NCBI RefSeq assembly: GCF_039526245.1
Contig: NZ_BAAAIV010000025.1
Coordinates: 62,001 to 126,000, forward strand
Source: Arthrobacter_H rhombi
Lineage (GTDB): Bacteria; Actinomycetota; Actinomycetes; Actinomycetales; Micrococcaceae
Reading direction: 5' to 3'
DNA: 64,000 bases
The notes under the pieces were generated by a model. It ran no database searches, was not told the DNA's origin, and was given only the letters and a program-made list of their open reading frames with translations. Position numbers and translations under genes: made by a program. Below, piece by piece: positions 8,773 to 16,890 of the stretch (position 1 is its first letter; each line of letters starts with the position of its first letter).

Positions 8773-9573
8773 CTAGTTGGTTTGGACGAGTTTCTGCTGG
8801 GTGCTCTTCAGCCGGTAGGACTCAGTTCCGGTGTTGATGATGTGGCCCCGGAACGTGAGCCGGTCCACCACTGCGGCGGCGAGCCGAGGGTCGGTGAAGG
8901 TCTGGCCCCATTCACTGAACGGCGCGTTGGAAGCGCAGGCTATGGACGCCCGTTCTTCCCTTGCGGTGATGATCTGGAAGAGCAGATCGGCACCACGGTC
9001 ATCGAGGCTGATGTAGCCGACCTCGTCCAGGCAAAGCAGGTCGAGCCGGGCGTATTTGCCCACCAGCCGCGAGAGCGTCTTGGCATCGGCCGCCTCGATG
9101 AGCTCGTTGACCAGTGCCGCGGTGCTGATATAACGCACGCGCCGCCCCTGCTCCGCGGCGGCGGTCCCCAGGCCGATGAGCAGGTGCGTCTTCCCGGTCC
9201 CGGAGTCACCCAGCAGCACCAGCGGCTCCCCGGCATCGATCCAGGCCCCGGAGGCCAGATGCGTGAGCGTGGCCGCCGGGAGGTCGGGGATCTGGGCCAG
9301 GTCCAGGTCCTCGAGCCTTTTGGGGCGGGGGAACTTGGCCTCCTTGATCCGCCGGGCCCTCGCCCGGTCCGCCCGTTCGTCGCACTCATGGGTGAGGACC
9401 TCGGCGAGGTAGGCCTGGTGGCTCAGGCGCTGCCGGGCCGCCTCGGCAGCCATGGGAGCTGCGACCTTTGCCGCCGAGGACAGATACAGGCTCTTGCACG
9501 CAGCACCGATCGCCGCCTCGGCGCCCTGCTCGCTGAGCGTGCCGAGGCTGCCCTGGTGTCCTTGCCCGCTCAT
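8773..9573 (-). CDS. istB: IS21 helper ATPase IstB
   Basis: This is an AAA+ ATPase of 266 residues related to DnaC and IstB. It has Walker A GDSGTGKTHLL (near 101-111) and Walker B LLCLDEVGY. IstB helps the IstA transposase choose and bend the target DNA. Its start overlaps the istA stop by 4 bp (ATGA), the normal coupled arrangement. No frameshift is visible. Confidence 0.95.
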   Translation of the reverse strand: MSGQGHQGSLGTLSEQGAEAAIGAACKSLYLSSAAKVAAPMAAEAARQRLSHQAYLAEVLTHECDERADRARARRIKEAKFPRPKRLEDLDLAQIPDLPAATLTHLASGAWIDAGEPLVLLGDSGTGKTHLLIGLGTAAAEQGRRVRYISTAALVNELIEAADAKTLSRLVGKYARLDLLCLDEVGYISLDDRGADLLFQIITAREERASIACASNAPFSEWGQTFTDPRLAAAVVDRLTFRGHIINTGTESYRLKSTQQKLVQTN

Positions 9574-11156
9574 CGGGCACCAGCTCCGGCGAGGAGGGTG
9601 TCATACCCGTGCAGTGAAGGGACCTTGCGCTCGGGTAGGTGCCCGATGCGCCCGATCACCTCGGCCGGCAACACTGCCGGTGGCCCGGCCGCAGCGCCGG
9701 CCGAACGCGCCCTGACCGCGAGCCGATCGGTATCGAAGTCCCCTGCCGCCACGGCGTGCTCCATGGCTTCCGTGATCCCCGCTGGTTCCAAGGTCCTGGC
9801 CAGCAGCAGGACCTCGATCAGCGCCTTGGTGCCGGCCTTGTCACCGAGCCGGGCACGAGCCTTGTCCCAGAACCGCTGGTGCACCGGGGTGAACGCCCCC
9901 GAGGCCCGGGCGGCATCCAGTGCGGTGGCCCCGGCGAGGGCGCCGGGCTTGCGGGTGAGGACCTCGAGGTAGTGGTCCAGCTCCAGCACGTGCACGAATT
10001 TGTGCACCGCGCGCACGTGGGCCGCGACCCGGGATCCCTCGGCGAACACCTCGATCTTGTCGGCGCCGATGCGCACCGAGACCCGCCGGCCGGCATACCG
10101 TGCAGGGACGGAGTAGTAGCACTGGCGCACGCAGATCAGGGCCTTGTGGTTGGCCTTGCACGAGGCCGTGGTCCCGGCGTCGAAGACATCCACGGGCAAC
10201 GGGTGCAGCATCGGCGCCTCCTCGGCGGCGGCGGCCCCGACGGTGATGGGGCGGCCGGTGATGACCCGATGTTGATCCTTCTGATCGCATCCGGCCATGA
10301 ACTCGTTCAGCTCCGCGATCGAGGCGAACTCCGGCACCGGGGAGAGCCAGCGGCGGCGAAACCGGCCGACTTCGCCCTCGACCCCGCCCTTCTCGTGGGC
10401 GCCGTCGATCCCGGGCAGGCAGAAGAACGAGTCGAACCCGTAGTGGGAGCGCATCGCGATGAACCGCTCGTTCTCCAACCGCTCCCTACCCAGCACCACC
10501 TTGATCACCGCGGGTTTGAGGTTGTCGTACCGGATCATCTTCGACGGCACCCCACCCAGACAGGCAAGTGCGATGTTGTGTCCATCCAGGAAGGACTCCT
10601 GGGCCTGGTTCGCATAGGCGACATGGATGGCCCGGCCCGAGTGGGATAGGCGCATCACGAACATGAACAGCTTCATCAGCACCCCGCCGATCACGGCCTG
10701 GAACTCGCCGAAGTCGACCTCTGCTTCACCACCAGGGGCATGGATCTGGGGCACCGCGACGTCAACCGGGCCGCCACCGATATCCCGGCGGATCCGCGCC
10801 ACCGCGTGGGCGACCGTTGACTCGGCTACGACGGCCCCGTGTTCATCGACCAGCCGCTGCCAGACGCGGCGGGCGGTATGGCGTTGCTTGCGCGGGGCCG
10901 CTCGGTCCGCTTCCAGCCAAGCCCGGATCGTGTCCTCCCACGGCCCGAGCTTCGGTGCGGTGCGCACCGGAACCTTCCGGGCCGGTGGGACCGCGTCAGC
11001 CAACGCCGCACGCACCGTGCGCCGATGCACGCCATGGGCCTTCGCCAGCTGTCTGATCGACATCTCTTTGTCCCTCGCATCCCGACGGATACGCTCGAAT
11101 TGCTCCACTCTCGATCTCACTTTCAGCCCGGAACCTTCCCTCGTCTTGGTCGACAA
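9570..11156 (-). CDS. istA: IS21 transposase IstA
   Basis: This is a DDE transposase of up to 528 residues. The N-terminal helix-turn-helix contains SIRQLAKAHGVHRRTV. The catalytic core shows EAEVDFGEF with the first Asp, YDNLKPAV with the second and the GGVEGEVGRFRR region with the final Glu. A C-terminal Mu-transposase-type beta domain follows. The true start may be an internal ATG near MSIRQ rather than the ATG at 11156. It is full length, so the element may be able to move. Confidence 0.94.
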   Translation of the reverse strand: MSTKTREGSGLKVRSRVEQFERIRRDARDKEMSIRQLAKAHGVHRRTVRAALADAVPPARKVPVRTAPKLGPWEDTIRAWLEADRAAPRKQRHTARRVWQRLVDEHGAVVAESTVAHAVARIRRDIGGGPVDVAVPQIHAPGGEAEVDFGEFQAVIGGVLMKLFMFVMRLSHSGRAIHVAYANQAQESFLDGHNIALACLGGVPSKMIRYDNLKPAVIKVVLGRERLENERFIAMRSHYGFDSFFCLPGIDGAHEKGGVEGEVGRFRRRWLSPVPEFASIAELNEFMAGCDQKDQHRVITGRPITVGAAAAEEAPMLHPLPVDVFDAGTTASCKANHKALICVRQCYYSVPARYAGRRVSVRIGADKIEVFAEGSRVAAHVRAVHKFVHVLELDHYLEVLTRKPGALAGATALDAARASGAFTPVHQRFWDKARARLGDKAGTKALIEVLLLARTLEPAGITEAMEHAVAAGDFDTDRLAVRARSAGAAAGPPAVLPAEVIGRIGHLPERKVPSLHGYDTLLAGAGAR

Positions 11157-11217
11157 GGGGAACGCTACGGGCGGGTCGAGGGTGGAGCCATATCAAGCGG
11201 CGAAAAGTGCCCTAAGT

Positions 11218-11243
11218 GGGGCCAAATCAGAGTGCCATACCCA
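11218..11243 (-). repeat. IS right terminal inverted repeat
   Basis: Read inwards on the minus strand, the end is TGGGTATGGCACTC then TGATTTGGCCCC, the partner of 8707-8732. A weaker internal copy (TGATATGGCTCC) lies at 11184-11195. Confidence 0.85.
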
Positions 11244-11249
11244 GAATTG
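11244..11249. repeat. Target-site duplication, right copy (GAATTG)
   Basis: This copy matches 8701-8706. Joining the lysG halves with a single copy of the six bases keeps the reading frame. Confidence 0.88.
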
Positions 11250-11921
11250 GGTCGAATCCGGGACGTGGTGGGCAGGCGGGGTGGCACGACGCCCGGTCGC
11301 CTCGCGCACCAACGACCGCTGCAGCTGGTCCGCCCTGTCGAAGTTGACCATGGGCGCCCGCGCCAGCCCGTCGACGGGATCCCCAGAGAACCATCGCTGC
11401 GCAAAATCGGGCGAGGCCATGGCCACGTACCGTTGCGTGCCCAACAACTGGGTACTGCTTCCCTGCACGGCCCGGCCATCGGTCGTCACCGCCGCCATGG
11501 CCCGGCCGGACCGCAACAGTTCGGCCGACGCCGACTCGTCTTCCCGCAGGATCTCGATCTCCAGCTCATCATCGCCCGCCAAGTCCCGGAAGGCCGAGGG
11601 AAACCACGTCGCCAACGAGTCTGCATTCACGACCACCGGGACCACTGCCCGACGGCCCCCTGAGGGCCCCGCCAGTTCGGCCACGGCCTCGGCAGCCAGC
11701 AGGTCCAGCTGACGGGCCAGGCGCAGCAGCACCATGCCCGCAGTCGTCGGAACCACGGGCTTGCTTCGACGCACGACGACGGTGCCCACCTGGGTCTCGA
11801 GTGCCTTGATCCGCTGGCTCACCGCCGAGGGTGTCACGTGCAGTCGGGCCGCTGCGGCATCAAAGGTTCCGGCATCGATGACGGCAGCGAATGCCCGAAG
11901 CTGTTCGGCGGGGAAGTCCAT
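11244..11921 (-). pseudogene. lysG: lysG 5' fragment: LysR-type regulator of the amino-acid exporter, disrupted
   Basis: The first 226 codons of an ArgP/LysG-type LysR regulator start at ATG 11921 (MDFPAEQLRAF). The winged helix-turn-helix includes LHVTPSAVSQRIKALE. The frame then runs into the IS and ends after about 17 foreign residues. The family activates the divergent lysE exporter when lysine or arginine accumulates. This half keeps DNA binding but lacks the C-terminal part of the effector domain, so normal induction should be lost. The start is 71 bp from lysE, the usual shared promoter layout. Confidence 0.92.
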
Positions 11922-11992
11922 GTTAAGAGACCCTAATGTACCGATAGAATAATTAGCTGGCATGGACCATGTATCCGCCCTACCGTTGATCC

Positions 11993-12604
11993 GTGCTGAC
12001 TTTCCCTCCCTTCCTGGCCGGCCTGGGCTCCGGCCTCTCGCTCATCGTCGCCATCGGCGCACAAAATGCCTTCGTCCTGAGGCAGGGGATTCGTCGGGAA
12101 CATGTTCTCGGCGTCGTGGTACTTTGCGCGCTCTCGGACGCGCTGCTCATCTTCGCCGGCGTCGCCGGCGTCGGCGCAGTGATCGCCACCGCCCCATGGG
12201 TCCTGACAGTGGCCCGGTGGGCCGGGGCTCTCTTCCTCGTGGTCTACGCAGCCTTGGCACTGAAACGGGCGATCCGGCCTGCTTCACTCCGCGCGGAAGG
12301 ATCCGCTGGCGGATCACGCACCGGCGCACTGGCCACGGCGGCCGCCTTGACCTGGTTGAATCCACACGTCTACCTGGACACCATGGTCCTGCTCGGCACC
12401 ATTGCCAACGCCCAGGGTGATCCCGGTCGATGGATTTTCGGCGCCGGGGCGGTACTGGGCAGTTTCCTCTGGTTTCCGCTGCTGGGCTTCGCAGCCCGGA
12501 TGCTCGCAGGATTCTTTGCCAAACCTGGCTCCTGGCGGATCCTGGACTCCCTCGTGGCGGCCGTCATGCTGCTGGTCGCAGCCGGACTCCTGGCGGGATC
12601 CTGA
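11993..12604 (+). CDS. lysE: LysE-type basic amino-acid exporter
   Basis: This is an inner-membrane exporter of 203 residues with about six hydrophobic helices. The N-terminal signature GSGLSLIVAIGAQNAF is typical of LysE, which expels lysine and arginine when peptides or imbalance raise their levels. The GTG start lies opposite lysG. A TAGAAT hexamer at 11945-11950 could be the -10 element of a short-leader promoter. With lysG broken, expression is probably at a basal level unless another regulator acts. Confidence 0.9.
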   Translation: MLTFPPFLAGLGSGLSLIVAIGAQNAFVLRQGIRREHVLGVVVLCALSDALLIFAGVAGVGAVIATAPWVLTVARWAGALFLVVYAALALKRAIRPASLRAEGSAGGSRTGALATAAALTWLNPHVYLDTMVLLGTIANAQGDPGRWIFGAGAVLGSFLWFPLLGFAARMLAGFFAKPGSWRILDSLVAAVMLLVAAGLLAGS

Positions 12605-12610
12605 GACGCC

Positions 12611-13582
12611 CTAATCCAGCCGTCGTTGGTACACCGAGCTGGTGCGCACCCGGGAGAAACCGGCCCGCTCATAGATCCGCCCGGCACCCGTCGGGCTTTC
12701 CGAGTCCACCGTGAGGTCAACCATGAGGTATCCCGCGTCGGACGCCGCCAGCACAACGCTCTCCAACAGCGCCAGACCGAGGCCCCGCCGGCGTGCGCGC
12801 CGCCGGGTCCCCACCAGGCTGACATAGAGCTCTCCCTTGACCCACTCGCCACATAGGGCATATGCGTCAACCCGGTCGGCAGGGGCCAGACTCGCATCAG
12901 TACTGAGAGCCACCCGACTCAATGCTGGACGGAAGCTCCGCACCGCCAGTTGGTCGGCCCACCGTTCTTCCGACCGGGGCACCGACCCCCAGTGATCGGC
13001 AAAGGCTTCGTTGTGGGCGCGACGTACTGCTTCGCCCAGTCCGGCGGTGAAGGGTTCGATGCGGACACCGTCCGGCAACTCGGCGGGGGACTGCGGCGAA
13101 GACTCCCTCCGGGGAAGTTCTACTCGCATGTCGGTGAAAAAACGCACGGGGACATACCCCCGCGCGACCGCTAACCGTTCGGCGCTTGAGCCTTCCGCAC
13201 CGGTCCAGAGATCTGCTGTCACCGGGACACCCGGGTGACGCTCCTGCGCCAGCTCTCGCGCCCGCGGTTCCAGACGGTTCATGATTTCCCGCCCCACGCC
13301 GCACCCGCGGTAATCCGGGTGGACCCCGCCCCCAATGGACGCCTTCGCCACTCCATCGCGCAAGGCGTCACCGACGCGGAGTTGCCCAAACCCCACCAAC
13401 AGTTGGTCGTCCCACACACTGACGCTGTCCCGCTGCGGATCGAACCCCGGTTCCTCGAGCTCCTCAGCGAGGTCCTCGGGCTCGTAGAACTCCTCGGTTC
13501 CGTCCACGCTGGCCAACAAGTTGGTTAGTTCGCTCCACGGCCCAACGGTGGCGGCTGATAGTGACGCGTAGCGAAAGATCAT
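12611..13582 (-). CDS. GNAT acetyltransferase with two tandem domains
   Basis: The 323-residue protein has two GNAT folds. The acetyl-CoA loop of the first is near GGGVHPDYRGCGVGREI, and that of the second near VGTRRRARRRGLGLAL. This layout resembles mycothiol synthase MshD and several antibiotic acetyltransferases, but the substrate cannot be named. I chose ATG 13582, which has AGGAG five bases upstream; the longer frame has no ribosome site. It converges on lysE with a 6-bp gap. Confidence 0.82.
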   Translation of the reverse strand: MIFRYASLSAATVGPWSELTNLLASVDGTEEFYEPEDLAEELEEPGFDPQRDSVSVWDDQLLVGFGQLRVGDALRDGVAKASIGGGVHPDYRGCGVGREIMNRLEPRARELAQERHPGVPVTADLWTGAEGSSAERLAVARGYVPVRFFTDMRVELPRRESSPQSPAELPDGVRIEPFTAGLGEAVRRAHNEAFADHWGSVPRSEERWADQLAVRSFRPALSRVALSTDASLAPADRVDAYALCGEWVKGELYVSLVGTRRRARRRGLGLALLESVVLAASDAGYLMVDLTVDSESPTGAGRIYERAGFSRVRTSSVYQRRLD

Positions 13583-14164
13583 GGTTTCTCCTGAAGAAAG
13601 CAGACAAGGGGCAGGTGGATCTCGTCCGGCCAACCTATCGTCGGATGACGCGCATGTCATGAATTCCTGCGGGGATCCCCCTCAAACCCCTGCTGATGGC
13701 GTGTCCTTCCATCATGGCGCGGTCCTCGTGCACATGCTGTGAACATAGTTATCCACAGCTGGGGATAGAGCTGTGCGTAACTATGTTCGATTCTCCCGCC
13801 CTGACACCGATGCATGCCCTTTAGTGGGTGCAAATTACATGGATGTAAGTTATTAACAGTGTGGACAACTGCTGTGGATAGCCGTGCGATGTTCGAATTT
13901 CGGCGAGAACTCGCGGAATTTCCTTCGAACACCCTCGGAACCACCGAGCGGGTAGGCCTCGGGAGTTTCCTGCACAGGTTGTGCACGATAGTTATCCACA
14001 GGTGTGGATTTTCGTGTGAATATTCAAGCGCATCTACCGTGATTTCGGTGGTGATCCGGGCGTAGACCGGGATCTGTGCTGACTTGGAACCATGAATTAC
14101 ACGGGTGTGAGTTATTAACAGTGTGGATAACTCCTGTGGATACCCGGATGGCGACAGACAAAAA
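13583..14164. other. Gene-free stretch with a DnaA-box cluster
   Basis: No convincing gene occupies these 580 bases. Two perfect TTATCCACA boxes face right (13749, 13992) and one perfect TGTGGATAA faces left (14122). One-mismatch boxes lie at 13860, 13873 and 14135, and a two-mismatch box at 14003. An imperfect 51-bp direct repeat (13833-13883 and 14095-14145, 45 identical positions) carries two boxes in each copy. An 11-bp perfect inverted repeat, GAACATAGTTA (13741-13751 with 13778-13788), encloses the first box. It looks like a second initiator-binding locus about 14 kb from dnaA; see findings. Confidence 0.8.
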
Positions 14165-14195
14165 GGTGGGTAGCGGACATCGTCCACTACCCACC
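14165..14195 (-). terminator. Rho-independent terminator after the rhomboid gene
   Basis: The arms GGTGGGTAG and CTACCCACC, with GGAC/GTCC inside, form a strong hairpin. On the minus strand it is followed by TTTTTGTCTG. It lies about 40 bp past the rhomboid stop. Confidence 0.88.
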
Positions 14196-14236
14196 CCGCG
14201 CGGTGGTTCCCTCTCGTCAGAGCATCGCGCTCGGCA

Positions 14237-15106
14237 TCAGGCCAGAAACGGATAGGCGGCGTGAATGGGGGCCCATCCCCACCAGGTCAGCGCGCCGAGT
14301 ATGGCAACCACTGCACAGACACCGGCCCATTGCACCAGTGCCCTGTTCTTTCCTCGGGGTGCGAGGACCAGAACCGCTGCGAGTGCCCCTCCCGTGACCA
14401 ATCCACCAACATGCGCCTGCCACGCGATGTTGGCTCCGGGAAGAAAACCGATCACGAGGTTGATGCCGATGATCACCAACACCGGGACGAGGTTTCCACC
14501 ATGGGCCTTGGTCACCACCAGGAAAGCGCCAAACAAGCCGAAGACTGCCCCTGAAGCTCCAACCACGGCAACATTCGGCTGCGCCAGCAGCAGGACCCCG
14601 ACAGAACCGCCGATACCGGCCAAGAGATACAGGATCGCAAACTTCACATGACCCAAGGCGGGCTCCAGGACCCGGCCAAGAATGTACAACGCATACATGT
14701 TGAACGCGATGTGCATGATGAATCCCGTGGAGTGCAGGAACAAGGAAGTAACCATGCGCCAGGGCTCACTGCCTGTGTAGAGCCCGGCATAGAGCAGCTG
14801 GTCTGTGAGCCCCGGGATCAGGTATTGGCCGCCGTAGACCACAACGCAGAGCGCAATGACCACGTATGTAACGAGCGGGCGTCCGGACGTGATCCGGGAA
14901 CCGACCACAGTGCGCGGTTGGCGACGTTGGGAGTTCATTTCCGATACGCAGTCCACACACTGGACCCCAACGGCCGCGGTGCGCTGGCACTCTGGGCAAG
15001 CTGGGCGGCCACAGCGCTGACAACGCACGTACGACGGACGGTCGGGGTGGCGCGGGCAGGTCGGCACCTGCATATGTGGTTCCTGCTGGGATTGGCCGAA
15101 GGCCAT
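14237..15106 (-). CDS. Rhomboid-family intramembrane serine protease
   Basis: This rhomboid protease of 290 residues cleaves membrane proteins within the bilayer. The N-terminus carries a small zinc-binding module with paired Cys/His ligands (about 14-38, B-box-like), then six or more helices. The active-site Ser is in GASGAVFG and the His in AHVGG. The ATG at 15106 has AGGAG six bases upstream, while an ATG at 15124 is possible. Its position beside ppiA near the origin is conserved in actinobacteria. Its substrate is not known from this sequence. Confidence 0.92.
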   Translation of the reverse strand: MAFGQSQQEPHMQVPTCPRHPDRPSYVRCQRCGRPACPECQRTAAVGVQCVDCVSEMNSQRRQPRTVVGSRITSGRPLVTYVVIALCVVVYGGQYLIPGLTDQLLYAGLYTGSEPWRMVTSLFLHSTGFIMHIAFNMYALYILGRVLEPALGHVKFAILYLLAGIGGSVGVLLLAQPNVAVVGASGAVFGLFGAFLVVTKAHGGNLVPVLVIIGINLVIGFLPGANIAWQAHVGGLVTGGALAAVLVLAPRGKNRALVQWAGVCAVVAILGALTWWGWAPIHAAYPFLA

Positions 15107-15144
15107 GTCATACTCCTGGGTCATGGTCCGGTGTGGAAGCAGAA

Positions 15145-15189
15145 AGGGCGGACGCCCTCGGTTCCGGAGAACCGACGGCCGTCCGCCCT
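15145..15189 (-). terminator. Hairpin between ppiA and rhomboid
   Basis: AGGGCGGACG (15145-15154) pairs with CGTCCGCCCT (15180-15189), and an inner TCGGTTC/GAACCGA stem extends it. Read on the minus strand it is followed by TTCTGCTTCC. It probably ends or attenuates ppiA transcription. Confidence 0.75.
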
Positions 15190-15226
15190 CGCCGCGCAAG
15201 GATGGTCCTTGCGAGGTAGTTGGGGG

Positions 15227-15772
15227 TCAGAGCGACTCGACGTCGATGCTCGAAATGACGACGTCCTCGAGGGGCTTGTCGCGGCCGTCGGTTGCGACAT
15301 TGTTCAACGCAGAGACAATTTCCTTCGACTTCTCGTCCGTGACGTCGCCGAAGATGGTGTGCTTGCCCTGCAGCCACGTGGTGGGGATCGTGGTGATGAA
15401 GAACTGGGATCCGTTCGTGCCACGGCCCATTTGCAGACCAGCGTTGGCCATGGCCAACTTGTAGGGCTCGGTGAAGTCGAGATCAGGGTTGATCTCGTCG
15501 TCAAAGCGGTATCCGGGACCGCCGACTCCCTGTCCGAGCGGGTCTCCACCCTGGATCATGAAGTCGGAGATGATGCGGTGGAAGATGGTTCCGTTGTACA
15601 ACGGCGTACCCGTCTTCTCCTCGCCGGACTCCGGGTGGGTCCATGCCTGTTCGCCAGTCGCCAGACCGACAAAGTTCTTGACCGTCTTCGGCGCATGGTT
15701 GCCGAACAGGTTGACCACGATGTCGCCGTGGTTGGTGTGGATGGTGGCCTTGTGCGTGGGGATTGCAGTCAT
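15227..15772 (-). CDS. ppiA: Peptidyl-prolyl cis-trans isomerase, cyclophilin type
   Basis: This is a cytoplasmic cyclophilin of 181 residues that catalyses proline isomerisation. Family motifs are present: FHRIISDFMIQGGDP with the catalytic Arg, and NGSQFFITT. There is no signal peptide. The gene sits near gyrA and the origin as in many actinobacteria. Start ATG 15772 gives a typical length. Confidence 0.95.
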   Translation of the reverse strand: MTAIPTHKATIHTNHGDIVVNLFGNHAPKTVKNFVGLATGEQAWTHPESGEEKTGTPLYNGTIFHRIISDFMIQGGDPLGQGVGGPGYRFDDEINPDLDFTEPYKLAMANAGLQMGRGTNGSQFFITTIPTTWLQGKHTIFGDVTDEKSKEIVSALNNVATDGRDKPLEDVVISSIDVESL

Positions 15773-15942
15773 GCGCCCATTCTTCCACCTCGCACAACTC
15801 CGGGGCGGGCCCCCGGGCCGTGCGGACTACGCGGACAGTGAACAACGAGCCGCCACCGTAACGTGTCTCACATCGCGAATGGCTCGGGCACAATACAGCG
15901 CGTAGGCTAGGCGTGGATACTCCAACTACTTGGGAGGAACGT

Positions 15943-16812
15943 GTGAAGAAGAAGAAGCGAATTGCCCGCGATCTAAGTGGAACCGTAAACGCTAGAGTCG
16001 ATACGGCCCGCGATTGGGCGGCTCCGCATGTCGATGCAGCCAAGAATTGGGCCGTGCCCCGCCTCGAAAGGGGTCTGGAAACGGCTTCCCCGCGAATCCA
16101 GGAAGGCCTGCACCGCGCAGCCTCCGAGATTGCCGGGGGCGTCGCCAAGGTGACTCCAAAGATCCAAGACGGCCTGGACAAGGTAGCTCCGCGAATCTCG
16201 CAGGTCGTCGACGACGCCTCCCCGCGACTGCAGGAAACGCTCGATAGGGCGGCGCCCGCCCTGCAACATGCCCGCGATGTCGTCGTAAATGACTACATCC
16301 CGCAGGCAAGTGCCCGGCTCGGTTCGGCAGCCGATTACGCTGCCCGCCGTCTGGACGGCGTCCAGGTATCCCCACAGGTCGAGAAGGCAGTCGCCAAGGT
16401 ATCTGGCGACAAGAAGGCCGTGAAGCGTGCCCAGCAGGCCGCGGTCTCGGCTGCCAAGGAGGCCAGCAAGCAGCTGAAGCGGGAGAAAGCCCGCCAAGGC
16501 CGCAAGCGCGGTTTCCTGGTCTTCGGCATCATCGCAGCAGTTGTGACGGCCGGCGTCGCCGCATGGCGCGCTTCAAAGCCAGTCGAGGACCCCTGGAAGA
16601 CCCCCGTCGAGCCGGCGCCGGTGCCCAAGCCGGAGACGAAGGTCGACGACGTACGTGCACACATCGCCGCCGCCGAGTCGGAGGCAGCTGCCCCGGCGCC
16701 GGTCTCCGCAGACCCGGAACTGCGGTCGCCGGAGGCCGCAGATACGAGCCTCGCACAGGAAACCCCGAAGCCGGGCCCCCGTCGTCGTGCCGACGATACG
16801 GATGCCAACTAG
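15943..16812 (+). CDS. Membrane-anchored helical protein (DUF5324-like)
   Basis: The protein of 289 residues begins with a basic patch, then a long run of amphipathic repeats in which APRIQ/SPRIQE/TPKIQDGL-type units recur about every 11-20 residues (roughly 10-110). A Lys/Arg-rich segment precedes a transmembrane helix (about 188-208). An acidic, Pro/Ala-rich tail ends in a basic patch. The repeats suggest an extended membrane- or envelope-associated helix. Similar proteins, annotated DUF5324 in Streptomyces, occur near ppiA and crgA; function is unknown. I chose GTG 15943, which has GGAGG five bases upstream; an earlier in-frame GTG lies at 15913. Confidence 0.7.
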   Translation: MKKKKRIARDLSGTVNARVDTARDWAAPHVDAAKNWAVPRLERGLETASPRIQEGLHRAASEIAGGVAKVTPKIQDGLDKVAPRISQVVDDASPRLQETLDRAAPALQHARDVVVNDYIPQASARLGSAADYAARRLDGVQVSPQVEKAVAKVSGDKKAVKRAQQAAVSAAKEASKQLKREKARQGRKRGFLVFGIIAAVVTAGVAAWRASKPVEDPWKTPVEPAPVPKPETKVDDVRAHIAAAESEAAAPAPVSADPELRSPEAADTSLAQETPKPGPRRRADDTDAN

Positions 16813-16850
16813 GCGCTAAACAGGCCTAATACATCTGCAGAATACGTGTA

Positions 16851-16878
16851 GGGCGGTGATCCGAAAGGATCACCGCCC
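16851..16878 (+). terminator. Rho-independent terminator
   Basis: A perfect 12-bp stem, GGGCGGTGATCC with GGATCACCGCCC, has a GAAA loop and is followed by TTTCCTTATCC on the plus strand. It ends the helical membrane-protein gene and separates it from the convergent transporter. Confidence 0.92.
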
Positions 16879-16890
16879 TTTCCTTATCCT

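Larger units (their letters stand above)
8707..11243 (-). mobile_element. IS21-family insertion sequence (2537 bp) inserted in lysG
   Basis: The element is bounded by 5'-TGGG and CCCA-3', so it has the TG...CA ends of the family. Its ends form imperfect inverted repeats of 26 bases that share TGATTTGGCCCC. A second internal copy of that motif lies at 8745-8756, and a degenerate one at 11184-11195 on the opposite strand, matching the multiple terminal repeats of IS21. It carries istA and istB in the usual overlapping order, both apparently intact. GAATTG flanks it on both sides. The clean duplication and full-length genes suggest a recent and possibly still active insertion. Confidence 0.93.

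Noticed and set aside
8721..11229. TGATTTGGCCCC pair taken as the outer ends of the IS
   Set aside because: With these ends there is no target duplication and lysG is not restored. Extending to the TGGG/CCCA ends gives longer inverted repeats, a GAATTG duplication and an intact lysG frame.
13657..14187. 176-codon minus-strand frame between the acetyltransferase and rhomboid genes
   Set aside because: Its codons are made of DnaA boxes and their repeats, it has no ribosome site or family motif, and the two 51-bp repeats are not in the same frame relation. It is better explained as a DNA-binding region.
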